DNA of 64,000 nt from Epiperipatus broadwayi. Lineage: Eukaryota > Onychophora > Udeonychophora > Euonychophora > Peripatidae. The translations under genes and the position numbers were made by a program. The notes under the pieces are model-generated. The model made no database searches. It was not told where the DNA came from and saw only the letters and a program-made list of their open reading frames with translations. Shown one piece after another: positions 12,170 to 23,612 of the stretch. The stretch lies in assembly GCA_028023455.1 (NCBI GenBank), contig JAQFVV010006335.1:2962412-3026411 (forward strand), in the 5' to 3' direction. How positions within the stretch are numbered: position 1 is the first letter of the stretch; the number at the start of each line of letters is the position of its first letter.

Positions 12170-12411
12170 AAACACAGACTTTTGATCACCCTTCAGTTAT
12201 TGACTCTATCTCATAAAACCAATAAACATGACTACACTCATGTGAAAAAGATAAATGACCTCCAATATACATATTTTGTGCTAAACCTGCACTCATCAGT
12301 TAGTATATACATATATTGGAGATCATTTATCTTTCACATGTGTGTGGTCATATGTAACTGTTGTATGAGATAGAGCCAATAATTGAAGAGTGTTTGAAAA
12401 TCTGTGTTCAA
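12170..12411. repeat. Fold-back element, about 242 bp, arms about 100 bp
   Basis: The left arm begins 'aacacagacttttga' and the right arm ends 'aaaatctgtgttc'. In between, 'gactctatctcata' pairs with 'tatgagatagagcc', and 'catgtgaaaaagataaatga' with its inverse near 12320-12335. Arms are diverged at perhaps one base in seven by eye. Central words recur at 8325-8450, 51700-51850 and 57640-57720, so this is a small family. The open frame across it (12182-12373) is incidental. Confidence 0.8.
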
Positions 12412-12973
12412 ATCCTCTATGATCACATTTAATTTTCAACTATATTAAATTATGTTTGTATTCTAATATTATGCATTTATGATGTCATGTCCTATAGATC
12501 ATTTAAAGTGAAGAACATATTTCAATTCACACAATATGATTATATTACATTATATGAAGTGCAAATAAAATAATGTCAGTACATTTTATTTATATGATAT
12601 TGTTAATTATCATTGATTACATTACTTTTTTTTTAATATTAGTTACTTTTAAACTATAAATTACTCAACTAATTATTATCTCTTTTTTATAATAACTATC
12701 ATTAAATAATGCTGTAATATTTTAATTTGTCTAATCAATGACATCTATAATAAATCCTTTCTTTAATGTATAAAATGATGAATTAAGGTTTGTACTGGAA
12801 ATAAAAATATAAACTGTTAATATTTGTCCAAAGTAAGGCATTTAAAAAATAACTAATAGAAAGAGACATTCATAAGAATAAGATTAAAAAATATGAAGTT
12901 AATATTCATCATTAAAAACAGATCAAAGAAAATTTCATTATGAAATATCTTTATGATTGCTATGAATATAACG
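12412..12973. other. AT-rich DNA, nothing recognised
   Basis: No coding signal or repeat seen between the fold-back and the PLE boundary. Confidence 0.5.
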
Positions 12974-13049
12974 TAGAAATAAAACAAACTAACTCCTTCT
13001 TTTTAAAACTTGTTTTTTATATGACTATTACATGGGGAAAAAAATTCAA

Positions 13050-13083
13050 TGTTTGGACTATTTTATATAGTCTTTTTCAAGGC
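13050..13083 (-). other. Hammerhead-like motif in the PLE-A 3' region
   Basis: On minus, 'ccttgaaaaa' is followed by a 6-bp stem GACTAT/ATAGTC with loop ATAAA, then CAAAC and 'attg'. The layout matches CTGANGA, stem, GAAAC, but both core blocks are mutated. The same position in PLE-B reads GAAAT after a disrupted stem. Probably a degenerate PLE hammerhead. Confidence 0.4.
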
Positions 13084-13408
13084 ACACTAAAATAATATAT
13101 ATATATATATAACAAATGACACATATTCCAAAAAAATAATAATAATAATAACAACAAAAAATAAATAAAATAAAATAATAAAAAAAATGAAAAAAATAAA
13201 TAAATTACAAAATATATTCATAACCAAAAATTTACCTTATCTCACTCCCCTTTCCTATCACCAACAATCACAATTCAAAGAGAAACAATTTCCTTTTTTA
13301 AAAAAAAAATCTCTCTATATATATATCTCTTAAAACATCTAATTAAAAACCTATTACTTTCTTTTCTGTTTATTTATTAACATCCTATTTAATTCTGGTT
13401 TTATCTCA

Positions 13409-14008
13409 TTAATGTATACAATTTCTTTTATCATTTTTTTCATTATATGCCTTAATACATTCCAAAGGCTTTATATCAAAATGTCCATGCTTAAATTTAT
13501 TCATGTGAATGTAAACAGCAGAATTTTTATCACCTAAATGCTGTTTTAATATAGTTTTTAATTTATTCTTACTAGTCCCAACATATGTCATTTATACATT
13601 CTTTCTAAAACAATTCAAACATTTTATCAAATAAACTGAATTCATAATATCTAACCTATTATAGTCCCCATTATTATTAATTAAAAGATTTAAACTTGCT
13701 TTCTTTTTATAAACTGGACAAATTGAAACATTCTATTTCCTATTAATCATTTTAACTAATTTCTTAACTTTAATAAATAAAACTTTAGATATATTAAAAC
13801 CAACATAAATAATCTTTTTTCTATTCCTATTCTTATCTAATCCCATTCTATTTCTTATTTTATTTATATTTTTATTAGAAAACAAATGTTTAACTACACC
13901 CCTAGGATAACCATTCATAAAACCTTCATTCCTAATAATATCAATCTCATTCCCAAACAAATTACTATTTGAACATAACTTATTTGCCCTAATAATTTTA
14001 TTATTCAC
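13409..14008 (-). pseudogene. PLE linker and GIY-YIG endonuclease, copy A
   Basis: It begins with NNKIIRANKLCSNSNLFGNE and runs through the linker to a GIY-YIG-like nuclease region (VYLIKC as 'GIY', TYVGTSKNKLKTILKQH as 'YIG'). The nuclease nicks DNA to prime reverse transcription. Relative to copy B there are two nonsense changes: TAT to TAG (13733-13735) and GAA to TAA (13592-13594). There is also a frame change near the 3' end (AYNEKNDKRNCIH versus SYNERMIKESVYI). Confidence 0.88.
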
Positions 14009-15178
14009 ATTATTAATTTTACTATGATTATCAATATCTGAAAACCAATTATTTGATAATCCAAAAAATGTTTTTTTCTAAACACAGCAGTTTCTATACT
14101 AACACTACCATTCCTATTTTTTTTAAAAATTCTAACATCCATATATTCAATAACATTAATATATTCTTTTTCCATAGTAAATTTTATTTTTTCAACTCTA
14201 CCATTAATCAAAAAATTATCTGCATTTCTTTTATTACCATTGAAAACCATAAAATAGTCATCAACATATCTAACATAAAAAATTGGTTTATTTCTATTAT
14301 AATTAAAAAATTGCTCTTCAAACTTATACATATATATTCCTGCCAAAAAACCACTCAGACTATTAACCATACTTAAACCCTCTTTTTGCTTATAAAATTC
14401 ATCCCCATATTTACAAATATGGACCCTACAACAAATCACTAATATTTCATATAAAAGAAAACCCTCAATTTTTAATTTTACCCCTTTATTTTTATTATAT
14501 AAATCCATAAAACAACAAATAGCAACCTCTGGATCAATGTTAGTATACATACTAACTAAATCTAACTTTACAAAAATCAAATTTTTAAAAACCTTACCTT
14601 CTAAAAAAACTTTTAATTTACTAATAAACTGTATAGAATTATTAACACAATTTCTTTCAAATAATGTAATATATATTTTTTTTAATATTATTATACACCC
14701 ACTTTGAAATTTTCTCGTAATAAGTATCACAACTACTAATAATTGGCCTCACTGGAATACCAAGCTTATGTATTTTAGGTAAACCATAGATTTTTGCACA
14801 TTTTATATCCATTCTTTTTAATTTAAGCATGACTAATTTTTCCATACAACCTTTTTCATACAACACAATTAACATATTATTAACCTTTTTATTCATTAAC
14901 ATACTTTCATCTTTATTAATTTTTAGAAAACATTTTTCCTTTAATAAATTTAACATTTTTGTATTATATTCACTCTTGTTTAAAATAACCATACTTGATG
15001 TTTTATCACCTTTTAAAAATAATAAATCCCCATATTTATTGTGCATATTTTTAATAATATTCCATTCATTAAACTTACAATCATTCCTCATTTCTTTACT
15101 ATTATATTTATTTTTTAATTCAAATACCAAATTTTTAAGTCCAAATTTCAATTCATTAAATAAAAAATCCTTAATCAT
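14005..15178 (-). pseudogene. PLE reverse transcriptase, copy A
   Basis: The N-terminal part has LKGDKTSSMVILNKSEYN, the PLE equivalent of 'DKG..VV....Y', and GLPKIHKLGIPVRPIISS, the hallmark PLE fingers motif. After a frameshift near 14690 the palm follows: motif A KLDLVSMYTNI (about residues 55-65 of the second frame), motif B KEGLSMVNSLSGFLAG, and motif C YVDD at 14268-14257, so all catalytic aspartates are kept. A second shift near 14006 leads to the linker. Start assigned at the first Met after the palindrome centre; any longer N-terminus is absent. Broken, therefore not functional. Confidence 0.9.
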
Positions 15179-15182
15179 ATAA

Positions 15183-15197
15183 TAATATTTTTACTAA
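15183..15197. other. Centre of the PLE palindrome
   Basis: Copy A begins on the left and copy B on the right of about 15 bases of AT. Copy B resumes at the sequence equal to about 14685 of copy A, so the first 490 bp of the element have no partner and form the single-copy centre of the palindrome. Confidence 0.7.
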
Positions 15198-15224
15198 TAA
15201 TATTTTTAAAAAATATATTACATT

Positions 15225-15886
15225 ATTTGAAAGAAATTGTGTTAATAATTCTATACAGTTTATTAGTAAATTGAAAGTTTTTTTAGAAGATAAGGTTTTT
15301 AAAAATTTGGTTTTTGTAAAGTTAGATATAGTTAGTATGTATACTAACATTGATCCTGAGGTTGCTATTTGTTGTTTTATGGATTTATATAATAAAGCCA
15401 AAGAGGTAAAATTATAAATTGAGGGGTTTTTTTTATATGAAATATTAGTAATTGTTGTAGGGTCCATATTTGTAAATATGGAGATAAATTTTATAAGCAA
15501 AAAGAGGGTTTAAGTATGGGTAATAGTCTGAGTGGTTTTTTTGGCAGGAATATATATGTATAAGTTTGAAGAGCAATTTTTTAATTATAATAGAAATAAA
15601 CCAATTTTTTATGTTAGATATGTTGATGACTATTTTATGGTTTTCAATGGTAATAAAAGAAATGCAGATAATTTTTTGAGTTATATTAATGGTGGAGTTG
15701 AAAAAATAAAATTTACTATGGAAAAAAAAAATTAATGTTATTGAATATATGGATGTTAGAATTTTAAAAAAAATTGATAGGAATGGTAGTGTTAGTATAG
15801 AAACATCTGTGTTTAGAAAAAAAACATTTTTTGGATTATCAAATAATTGATTTTCAGATATTGATAATCATAGTAAAATTAATATT
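15225..15886 (+). pseudogene. PLE reverse transcriptase, copy B (partial)
   Basis: It starts at the sequence for FERNCVNNSIQF and contains KLDIVSMYTNID (motif A, about 15318), then a frameshift around 15398-15415 compared with copy A. A second open piece (15532-15735) reads FLAGIYMYKFEEQFF and VRYVDDYFMVF, including motif C. Further single-base changes lie around 15728 (extra A in a poly-A run) and 15825. It lacks the fingers, so it could not act even if the frame were restored. Confidence 0.88.
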
Positions 15887-16540
15887 GTGAATAATAAAAT
15901 TATTAGGGCAATAAAGTTATGTTCAAATAGTAATTTGTTTGGGAATGAAATTGATATTAATAGGAATGAATGTTTTATGAATGATTATCCTAGGGGTGTA
16001 GTTAAACATTTGTTTTCTAATAAAAATATAAATAAAATAAGAAATAGAATGGGATTAGATAAGAGTAGGAATAGAGACAAGATTATTTATGTTGGTTTTA
16101 ATATATCTAAAGTTTTATTTATTAATGTTAAGAACTTAATTAAAATGATTAATAGGAAATATAATGTTTCAATTTGTCCAGTTTATAAAAAGAAAGCAAG
16201 TTTAAATCTTTTAATTAATAATAATGGAGACTATAATAGGTTAGATATTATGAATTTAGTTTATTTGATAAAATGTTTGAATTGTTTTAGAAAGAATGTA
16301 GAAATGACATATACTGGGACTAGTAAGAATAAATTAAAAACTAGATTAAAACAGCATTTAGGTGATAAAAATTCTGCTGTTTACATTCACGTGAATAAAT
16401 TTAAGCATGTGGATTTTGATATAAAGCCTTTGGAATGTATTAAGTCATATAATGAAAGGATGATAAAAGAAAGTGTATATATTAATGAGATAAAACCAGA
16501 ATTAAATAGGATGTTAATAGATAAACAGAAAAGAAAGTAA
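15887..16540 (+). CDS. PLE linker plus GIY-YIG endonuclease, open fragment
   Basis: An open frame of 217 residues codes for the C-terminal part of a Penelope-like protein. The start shown is an internal Met; in a whole element this is continuous with the RT upstream. Residues 1-95 are the linker (GVVKHLFSNKNINKIRNRMG). Around residues 95-140 sits a CPV...IKCLNC pattern that may bind zinc. The nuclease follows with YLIKC and TYTGTSKNKLKTRLKQHLG, in which the classical G-I-Y and Y-I-G are diverged, then KPLECI and NEIKPELNRML near the end. Natural stop TAA. Intact where copy A has two stops, but alone it is a fragment, not a working element. Confidence 0.8.
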   Translation: MNNKIIRAIKLCSNSNLFGNEIDINRNECFMNDYPRGVVKHLFSNKNINKIRNRMGLDKSRNRDKIIYVGFNISKVLFINVKNLIKMINRKYNVSICPVYKKKASLNLLINNNGDYNRLDIMNLVYLIKCLNCFRKNVEMTYTGTSKNKLKTRLKQHLGDKNSAVYIHVNKFKHVDFDIKPLECIKSYNERMIKESVYINEIKPELNRMLIDKQKRK

Positions 16541-16724
16541 TAGGTTTTTAATTAAATGTTTTAAGATATATATATATATATAGATTTTTTTTTTAAAAAA
16601 GGAAATTGATTCTCTTTGAGTTGTGATTGTTGGTGATAGGAAAGGGGAATGAGATAAGGTAAATTTTTGGTTATGAATATATTTTGTAATTTATTTATTT
16701 TTTTATTATTTATTTTATTTATTT

Positions 16725-16757
<33 letters not shown>

Positions 16758-16784
16758 TTGGAATATATGTTATTTGTTATATAC
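16541..16784 (+). other. PLE-B 3' region, first part
   Basis: Colinear with 13378-13110 of copy A in inverse, including 'gtgattgttggtgatagg', a T-rich block and an ATT repeat. It ends at 'gttatatac' where the nested repeat begins. Confidence 0.85.
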
Positions 16785-19700
16785 TGTGCCCTTTTCTATA
16801 GGTCAGTAATAGTTTATAACAGTCAATTACTAAAAATTTTAAATCTTGGAATATGTTCTTTTAATACATTAATTTTATTAAGTCAATTAAATCTTTAAAG
16901 TATAATTTGAAGCTAAAGAGAATATGTAGTGTATAAAATCATTTAAAAATAGTTATATAAAGCTTTAAATATTGTTGGATATGGTTGTAAAAGCTGGCCA
17001 TATTAAATAACACAGCTATAAATAATTAAAAGTATATTTAATAAGTTCGATTTTAATAGTTTAAAACTGATATGTTAATAAATACAGTGTTTAAATTTAT
17101 AATCATATTTAATAGTCAAAATTAATATAGTATATTTTAAAAATAAACTTTATGATGGTGAGAATTGTATTTAATTCTATATTTTCTAAATTGTTTTTCC
17201 AAATTTTATAATTATATTATATAATATAATAAGTGTATCAATTTTATTAGTCTAGGCAGAGAAATAGATTGAAAATCCTCTGTCAAAGTTATTGATCATG
17301 TGACTTATATATTACATACATTCACACACAAGCTTGTTTGAATTAATAATAAAGTTTAAAATATTTTAAAAGTTATATTATAGAATTGGATAGAATTATT
17401 GCCTATCATAAAAGTAAATAGTATTATACATTAAGTTAACTATCGTATGTAATGTTTTAAGTAATGTAATAAGGATGAATACAGTTAATAAAAAAATTAA
17501 ATATTTTATTTAAATAAAAATAGATAAATGGAATAAGTTATTAAAATTGTTTTAAAAGTATTTTAAATGTTTAAATAGTTTTAATAAAATAATAATTTAT
17601 TCAAAAGTAATATTTTAAATAATATTTTAAGTTCATTACATCATAATTTCTAATTTTGAAATTTAATTCTACTATAAACTAAAAATATGTAAATTTGTTC
17701 TCAAGCTAAAGTAAGAATTAACCAATAGGAATGGGTATTCTTACAGACTATAAATATGAATTGCACGGGGTTATCAGGGGAGATTAATAATGTATTGAAA
17801 CTGGAGAAAGGTAAATTATAACTATCAAAAAGATAGTATTTTTAAAATTTTTATTTTAGTCAATTTTTTTTTTTGTACTTTCTTATCGTTTATTTTGCAA
17901 AAACTAATTGATAATTTTAAAGAAGTATTTTGCAAAGGGAAAGTTTAGAAAAAAATTATATATTTAGAAACTTCGTGGAAATGATTTTCTAATTTTTAAA
18001 GTATTTACCAGTCGTATTTTATCTAAAAGTTTAACCTAAACTTCGCAATAAAAATGGATATACTACGAAATAAAATGGATATAAATTGTAATACTGAAAA
18101 AATATTTGAAATATTTATTGGTACAGCTTTATTAATGCATAACCGAAGAACTGTTCTGGTACATAAAAAACCACAGCTCAGACATTATACGGAGTCTAAA
18201 AATGTATTGAAACGTATTATTTATAAGCTTATCCAAGATTTATTTTTTTAAAAGTAGTAATAAGACAAATATATCTTATGAATCGTTTATATAATATAAT
18301 ATTCAAAGGAGTAAAATGTTATGTCCTTTCTGAAGGTAACATTTTTTTTATTTTAAAAGAGATTTATAAAAATACCAAACGAAAGTTTAAATGTATTAAG
18401 AAGGAAACTTATATAAAAAAGTGAACATATAGTTGAATAAAAGATGGATCCATGGAAATATAAATAGTACTTAAAAGTTCATCAAATATTTTAAAGTTAA
18501 ATTAGATGGACTGATGCATCGGATATGCAGAGAATATTGGTAGAGAAGATTAAAAAGCTTCACGGGATTAATTAATATTATGATTTAATAATTATCAACT
18601 TAAATACTAAAACCAAGGATTATTTTTTATAAATTTTATTAAATGGATTAATAATTATTTTAATTTAAACTTTAACATGCGCTTGGAGAAGAACATTTTT
18701 ATAAACTCTAGAAAAAAGAATAAACATTTTGGACTTATCAGGAACTATCATCAAGAAAATATGTAATTATACTTTTGATTTCTTTTATTTTGTTAACCTA
18801 GTTTTAATCTAAATTTTATATAAGATTAGGAAAAACATAAAAACATTAATTTATTAATATTAAAATTTTATAATATAACAATCTAATAATTTAGCTAAAA
18901 ATATTTTAATATAAAGTGTATGGGTGTGAATTTTTGTTTTATATCTGCAATGCTCAAGTGGATAAAGGAAGCCTACTGAACACGATGACTAGATAAAGGG
19001 TATTGGTAATAATAATAACTATTGATAATTTATAATGTATATTTTTTTTTGTTTTCTTTAGATCATCCATAAATTGGAAGAATGAAGTGTAAAAGTTTTT
19101 TCCTTATATGTACCACATTTCATACAACATTTTAAAAAACATTATGAGATAGGATTGATTTGAAAATATGCATACGATGATTTTTTTTTTATTAATGATA
19201 TAATCCAACATAACAAATAATTATGTGATTCTTTTAAAATTTTCATGTTATGGGATATTCAAATCTTGTATAAGTAGATTGTATATGATTAGACATATAG
19301 AATAATGAAGTAAGCAGACTTTTCTTGTGGAACAGCTAGATTGTTTAACTATTAATGAATTTTATTTATTGTTTTGTAAATGCAGATAGTTATTTATCGA
19401 TGTAAGATGTGGAAAATCTTGAGAAATAATGTTGAGATAGTGGCTTGGAAGTACTTAGTGAACAGGAAACCAAGATAATGTTTTAAGAAATAGGAGTTAT
19501 AAGGAATGGAAATAATATTTAGTCTTTATGTGAATATCAGCATAGTTAACAAAGCCCTATGACTGATACACATTTTATTTGGACAGTGTTTATATTTCTT
19601 TAAATATTTGATGTTCTAATAAAGCTGAAGAAATAGCTTTAACATCGTCCCTGTACTAGAGGATATTAGGCAGGTAAATGTCATACCTCTTCACACTGTG

Positions 19701-21610
19701 CCATGATTTTGAGATATGTTAAGAGTAATACTCTAGCTTTCTTCCTTAATCCTATGCATCTGTTTTCGCTATCTTTATTTCATGTAATTGCATCATTCAG
19801 TAAGATATGTTTAAGAGAAATGATAAATAATTTAGAACTTAGGTTATGCTATCGTTTTGTATAAGATTGGTTTATTTGCTTAGAAGGAATAGGACGTTAT
19901 AACTTAAAATTGAAGATCCGAAGTATCCTAAGGAAAGAAAAGAATCATAAAATATATTTTGAATTTTATTTCGGAAATGAAATATATATTTTTTTTTAAA
20001 ATAAGGTATCTAAACAAAGATATTTTCTTTAAAGTGATAATAATTTTAAAATGCTTTAGTATTATTTTTTTTAAGAGAAAATAAGTATTGCATATTTTAA
20101 AATACAATAGTACAAAGTAAATTATGTAAACAATATGCATAGTATATTTTTTTTGTTTATTGATTAGCAGAAATATATTGATGATTACACTTATATCATA
20201 CTAAAGTAAGGTTTAAAGAAGAATATATTATGATTAGTAAACATTGTGTGATAAATACTAAAATCTAGTACTGAATTTTGGATAATATTTTGTTAACATC
20301 TTTGACTTTGCAAGATGAAATTTTTTTTAATATTTTGAGAAGTCCATACTCATTATAAAATTTTGTTTTCTATAGAATGTTTTTCTAGGTATGAATTTTT
20401 AAAATAAGATGGTTTAATAATATTAAGGATAAAATGCTGTTGCTAATAAAGTAGATAAATATATTTGTAATAAGTTAACCATAATGAGAAACCAAATAGT
20501 AACATTTTTTTAAAATTTTGTCCTAAATCTAAATAAAGATATAATTGAAATATAATTTTTTTTTTATAACCTGGTAGATCAAACTGTAAAGTAAAAAGTT
20601 AAGGATATTCACTGTAAATAGTGTAAATAAATTGTTTATTTATTTGTTGTTAGTAATAAACTTTGTTAAATTTTGTTATTTCAAAAATTTTGTGTCCAAG
20701 TTATTTATTTCTCCACATCGCTGCATGAAAACACAATATATGCATAATAATCAAAACAAATATATAATTTTGCACAAAAAGATAAATAGAGAATTATTTA
20801 AGAATTTTAAATATTTTATTGGTATTCATTATAATTAAATAGTCATAATCTTACATTATTTTATTGGTCACAAATCAGTTATCACAATATTATATTAAAT
20901 TATATGCTATTAGTTGCCACACATATTTTGTTTGTCATATTATTAAAATGCTACCACGTATTTATTATATCATTACATGAAGATATAAATAAGATCATAT
21001 TATATTATTTCATTATTTTATTATGGTAATAAAATTATAGTAAAAAGAAAGGATATCCAGTAGTAATTAAACAATGAAGAATATTATTATTATTATTATT
21101 TATTATTATTAGTTCAGTGTAGTAGATTATGACATAAAATCCCTTCTCATATTTTACTACCGTATTTTTAAATTAACTTAGAATAAACTTTATGAACCTG
21201 AGATTATTTTATTGAGCTAGATTATTAAATAGAAGATTAAGATTTAATTATTAGTTTATTCTTAGTGAGTAGAAGTTATTAAAGTCATAAGAATACTATG
21301 AGTTTGTTATTTAAAATAGTAATATGGGGGGATAGTGTTCTTATGCCATTGAGGTAGTATCCTGTGGGATATTGGCTCAATGTAATCTATCTTGTCACCT
21401 GTATTTTCACTTCAAGTCTCATGAAAATATTAAATATTTATTTAATTTATTTTTATAAACTGAACCTTATTCGTATTTTAAATTTGAGCTAGTGAAATAT
21501 TTTAATTTAATGCTGAATATTTTAGTTATTAATTATTATCTGAGATAGAACCCGTTTTATTTTATATCATATATTATCTGGAGGTGAAAATGCATGAGAG
21601 CAAGGTTAGA
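16785..21610 (+). repeat. 4.8-kb unclassified interspersed repeat, copy 1
   Basis: Colinear with 41976-46579 along its whole length. It starts 'tgtgcccttttctatagg' next to TA and ends 'ggttaga' before (TA)n, as the other copy does. Shared landmarks in order: 'tgtaaaagctggccat' (16988), 'atcatgtgact' (17296), the small ORF (18054), 'gatggatccatggaa' (18443), 'agccctatgactga' (19554), 'gctgaagaaatagcttt' (19624), 'gtgttcttatgccattgagg' (21337). Identity is perhaps 75-80% by eye, higher in the last 300 bp. No long ORF, no RT, transposase or integrase motif, and no terminal repeat was seen. It lies inside PLE-B. It may be a non-autonomous element or a segmental duplication inserted in TA tracts. 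Confidence 0.8.
18054..18251 (+). CDS. Small ORF conserved in position in the 4.8-kb repeat, copy 1
   Basis: 65 codons, unknown product. The start ATG follows 'cgcaataaaa', and the second copy has 'tgcagtaaaa' before its ATG. The two ORFs (here and 43042-43224) align from the first codon with hardly any indel: M-D/E-hydrophobic-L...K, then KIF, TAL.M.N, ending in a basic stretch. By eye about a third of residues match, less than the DNA around it. The protein would be basic, without clear signal peptide or membrane segment. At this base composition a 60-codon ORF can arise by chance, so coding is unproven. Confidence 0.3.
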   Translation: MDILRNKMDINCNTEKIFEIFIGTALLMHNRRTVLVHKKPQLRHYTESKNVLKRIIYKLIQDLFF

Positions 21611-23242
21611 ATATATATATATATATATATATATTAAGCACTACGTGGTATTTGAATATCACGCCACACACCAGGCAGCCATTTTAACATTCTACCCACA
21701 ATCTTGTTCAAAGAATTTAGTGTGTATAAGTAGCTATTACCCTAAGCTTTGAGCATGTATATTTGTGAGCAAAGGCAGAAGCCCCTCTCAAGTGCCAATC
21801 TTATCCATTAATAAGAATTATACATCTCAAAAGTACAAACAAAAGTTCCAATGGATACTCTTTGGGTATTTTATCCTAACTAGCACAATCTCAAGGGTCT
21901 GGGAAAACAATGTTTATCGGGAGAACAAAGCTATGGATGATCTCATTAAGAGACACCTTATATCTCTAAATATAATTTCTATCTAAATCCAATCCTATTA
22001 CAATAGCCCATCAGTCAACAGAAACCCAGAATGTAAATAATATATATAAGTGGTAATTAATTCTAAGATTTATTAGCACGCGCACACATATATTAATATC
22101 TTAAACATATAATTCATTTATTCCATTACATATACATATATAATTCATAGACATATTAATGAAAGTGTGTGATTACACATCAGAGTTGCATTTTTTTAAA
22201 CATTTTTAATAAATTATTAATTTACCTTATTTAAATTGAAATAACACGTTTCTTTAGCCATTATTAAATGTTCATTTAAGGCAGATTAAGAAAAGATCAA
22301 AGTTACCTCTTAAGAGCGAATGTTCATGTGGCTGAGGCTAATAATCTGTAAGCTTACAGCATAGAGAATATGTTGGTTTTAACGAAATTCGCTGGTCCGG
22401 ACGATGGTGATAAGCTCTGAAATATTCTGGCCAAAAACAATCCCTATTAGAATTTAAGTAGATGAGTTTGGCTTGATTGTGAGAGGCTCTGGTTGTTAGA
22501 GTTCTGTGGCCATTACGCTTGGTTGACTAAATGGCAAATCCATAAATAAAGTTCAGGCGGGTTCCACAACATCTGTCCATTGAGCGGTCTGACGAACCTA
22601 GATGATTATTCTACCCCTGCATGTATATGGAGTACATTATGAATAAAATTCTTAATTAATAATTAGGTTGATCAGTTTATACGGCTTTCTCTGCTTCTCT
22701 CTATCACTTCACTGCTTTTTCTAATTTTTAAAATCACTGAGAACAAAAATAGTTCTATTCATTAGTGCTCTTTAACTTCACTATTCCTTTCTATTCTTAT
22801 GCCGATGGTCCGATCTCAAGAATGCTTTTTTCTTTCATTGTTCAAAAAATACTCTTGACCAGTTCTAAGAATTCCAGTGGACAATCATTAACTGGAACTG
22901 CCCACAACACAACTTTCCATTCTATTGATTATTTTCCAGCCTTATATGTTTAATAGGTTTTGATTAAGAAATACATGCTATCACAGGCATTTAAATCTAT
23001 CTTACGATATTAATAAACAAAATATCTATTTAAAACACAAATAAATAAAAAATATAATGCAACTCTACATATAATCACTTCTCTCCATTCTCACATATAA
23101 ATCTGTTAATAATTCTCACACATCATAATACCATGTACAACGACTATATATATACATCCATACCCTCAATTTATTGACATACTTCACTCATATTCTTTTG
23201 TAACGGGGTTTGAATGACTATTTGTAAATTTTACTGCTTACA
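21611..23242. other. Second nested segment inside PLE-B, less AT-rich
   Basis: About 1.6 kb from the (TA)n after the 4.8-kb repeat to 'gcttacaa' before the next TA tract. The part 22240-22620 is visibly richer in G+C than its surroundings ('gctggtccggacgatggtg', 'gagcggtctgacgaac'). No protein domain was recognised; the ORFs at 21765 and 22765 have no family resemblance. Read on minus it begins TGTAAGCAG, which would suit a retroviral-type LTR start, but no CA end or second LTR was found. Perhaps a decayed LTR element or host unique DNA carried along. Confidence 0.45.
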
Positions 23243-23372
23243 ATATATATATAATTTTAGTGTGCCTTGAAAAAGACTATATAAAAAAGTTGAAATGTTG
23301 GATTTTTTTTTCATGTAATAGTCATATAAAAAACAAGTTTTAAAAAGAAGGAGTTAGTTTGTTTTATTTCTA
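23243..23372 (+). mobile_element. PLE-B 3' end, beyond the nested insertion
   Basis: Near-identical in inverse to 13096-12974 of copy A: 'tgtgccttgaaaaagacta', 'tcatgtaatagtcatata', 'aaggagttagtttg'. The hammerhead-like block lies at 23264-23299. Similarity ends after 'ttttatttcta', giving a shared 3' boundary for the family. Confidence 0.85.
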
Positions 23373-23445
23373 TTTTGGATATTTATGAACTATTTTGAAA
23401 AGAAGAACTCTGTGCTTAATATATATTAAATTATTTGAATATAAG

Positions 23446-23612
23446 GTACTGTTGGGTGCACGGTACTTTAAGTGATTTCTTTGAAAGAATTTATCAGTTG
23501 GGTGTGCCATACTTTGAGGTATTTTTTTGAAAGAAATTTATAGATTGCATGCTTCTTGATGAGTGCTGAAGCACCATCTACCAGCACAATATGGCATACC
23601 CAACAGTACTGA
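23446..23612. repeat. 46-bp tandem duplication with an inverse third piece
   Basis: 'gttgggtg..c' opens a unit at 23451-23496 and again at 23497-23542 (both run through 'tttgaaagaa.tttat'). At about 23590-23610 the inverse of the start appears ('ggcatacccaacagtact'), so the block can also fold back. The minus frame across it (23783-23538) shows no known domain. Confidence 0.75.

Larger units (their letters stand above)
12974..15182 (-). mobile_element. Penelope-like element copy A (minus), inactivated
   Basis: A PLE codes for a reverse transcriptase related to telomerase and a C-terminal GIY-YIG endonuclease. Copy A reads from 15182 leftward: RT fingers (15178-14657), RT palm (14730-14005), linker (14008-13733), GIY-YIG part (to 13409), then a 3' region of about 430 bp. 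That region includes the hammerhead-like piece at 13083-13050 and ends where similarity with copy B stops, about 12974. Frames change at about 14690 and 14006, and stops lie at 13733-13735 and 13592-13594. The same codons are open in copy B, so these are lesions of this copy. Confidence 0.9.
15198..23372 (+). mobile_element. Penelope-like element copy B (plus), split by a nested insertion
   Basis: Copy B is 5'-truncated. It starts inside the RT and runs to 16784 in (TA)n, then resumes at about 23243 with 'attttagtgtgccttgaa', the same sequence that follows (TA)n without break in copy A (13092-13075). Similarity with A ends at about 23372. The 6.46 kb between is therefore an insertion into this copy. 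A and B look about 93-95% alike by eye. RT fragments are frameshifted; the C-terminal third stays open. Confidence 0.85.

Noticed and set aside
14053-15500. Plus frames at 14053 and 14829 and the minus frame at 15171-15500
   Set aside because: Antisense to PLE-A and PLE-B coding sequence.
16785-21610. Complete LTR retrotransposon
   Set aside because: It starts with TG but has no CA end, no second LTR, and no gag, pol or integrase trace.
21611-23242. Solo LTR
   Set aside because: TGTAAG start on minus but no matching CA end, and too long for a typical solo LTR without supporting copies.
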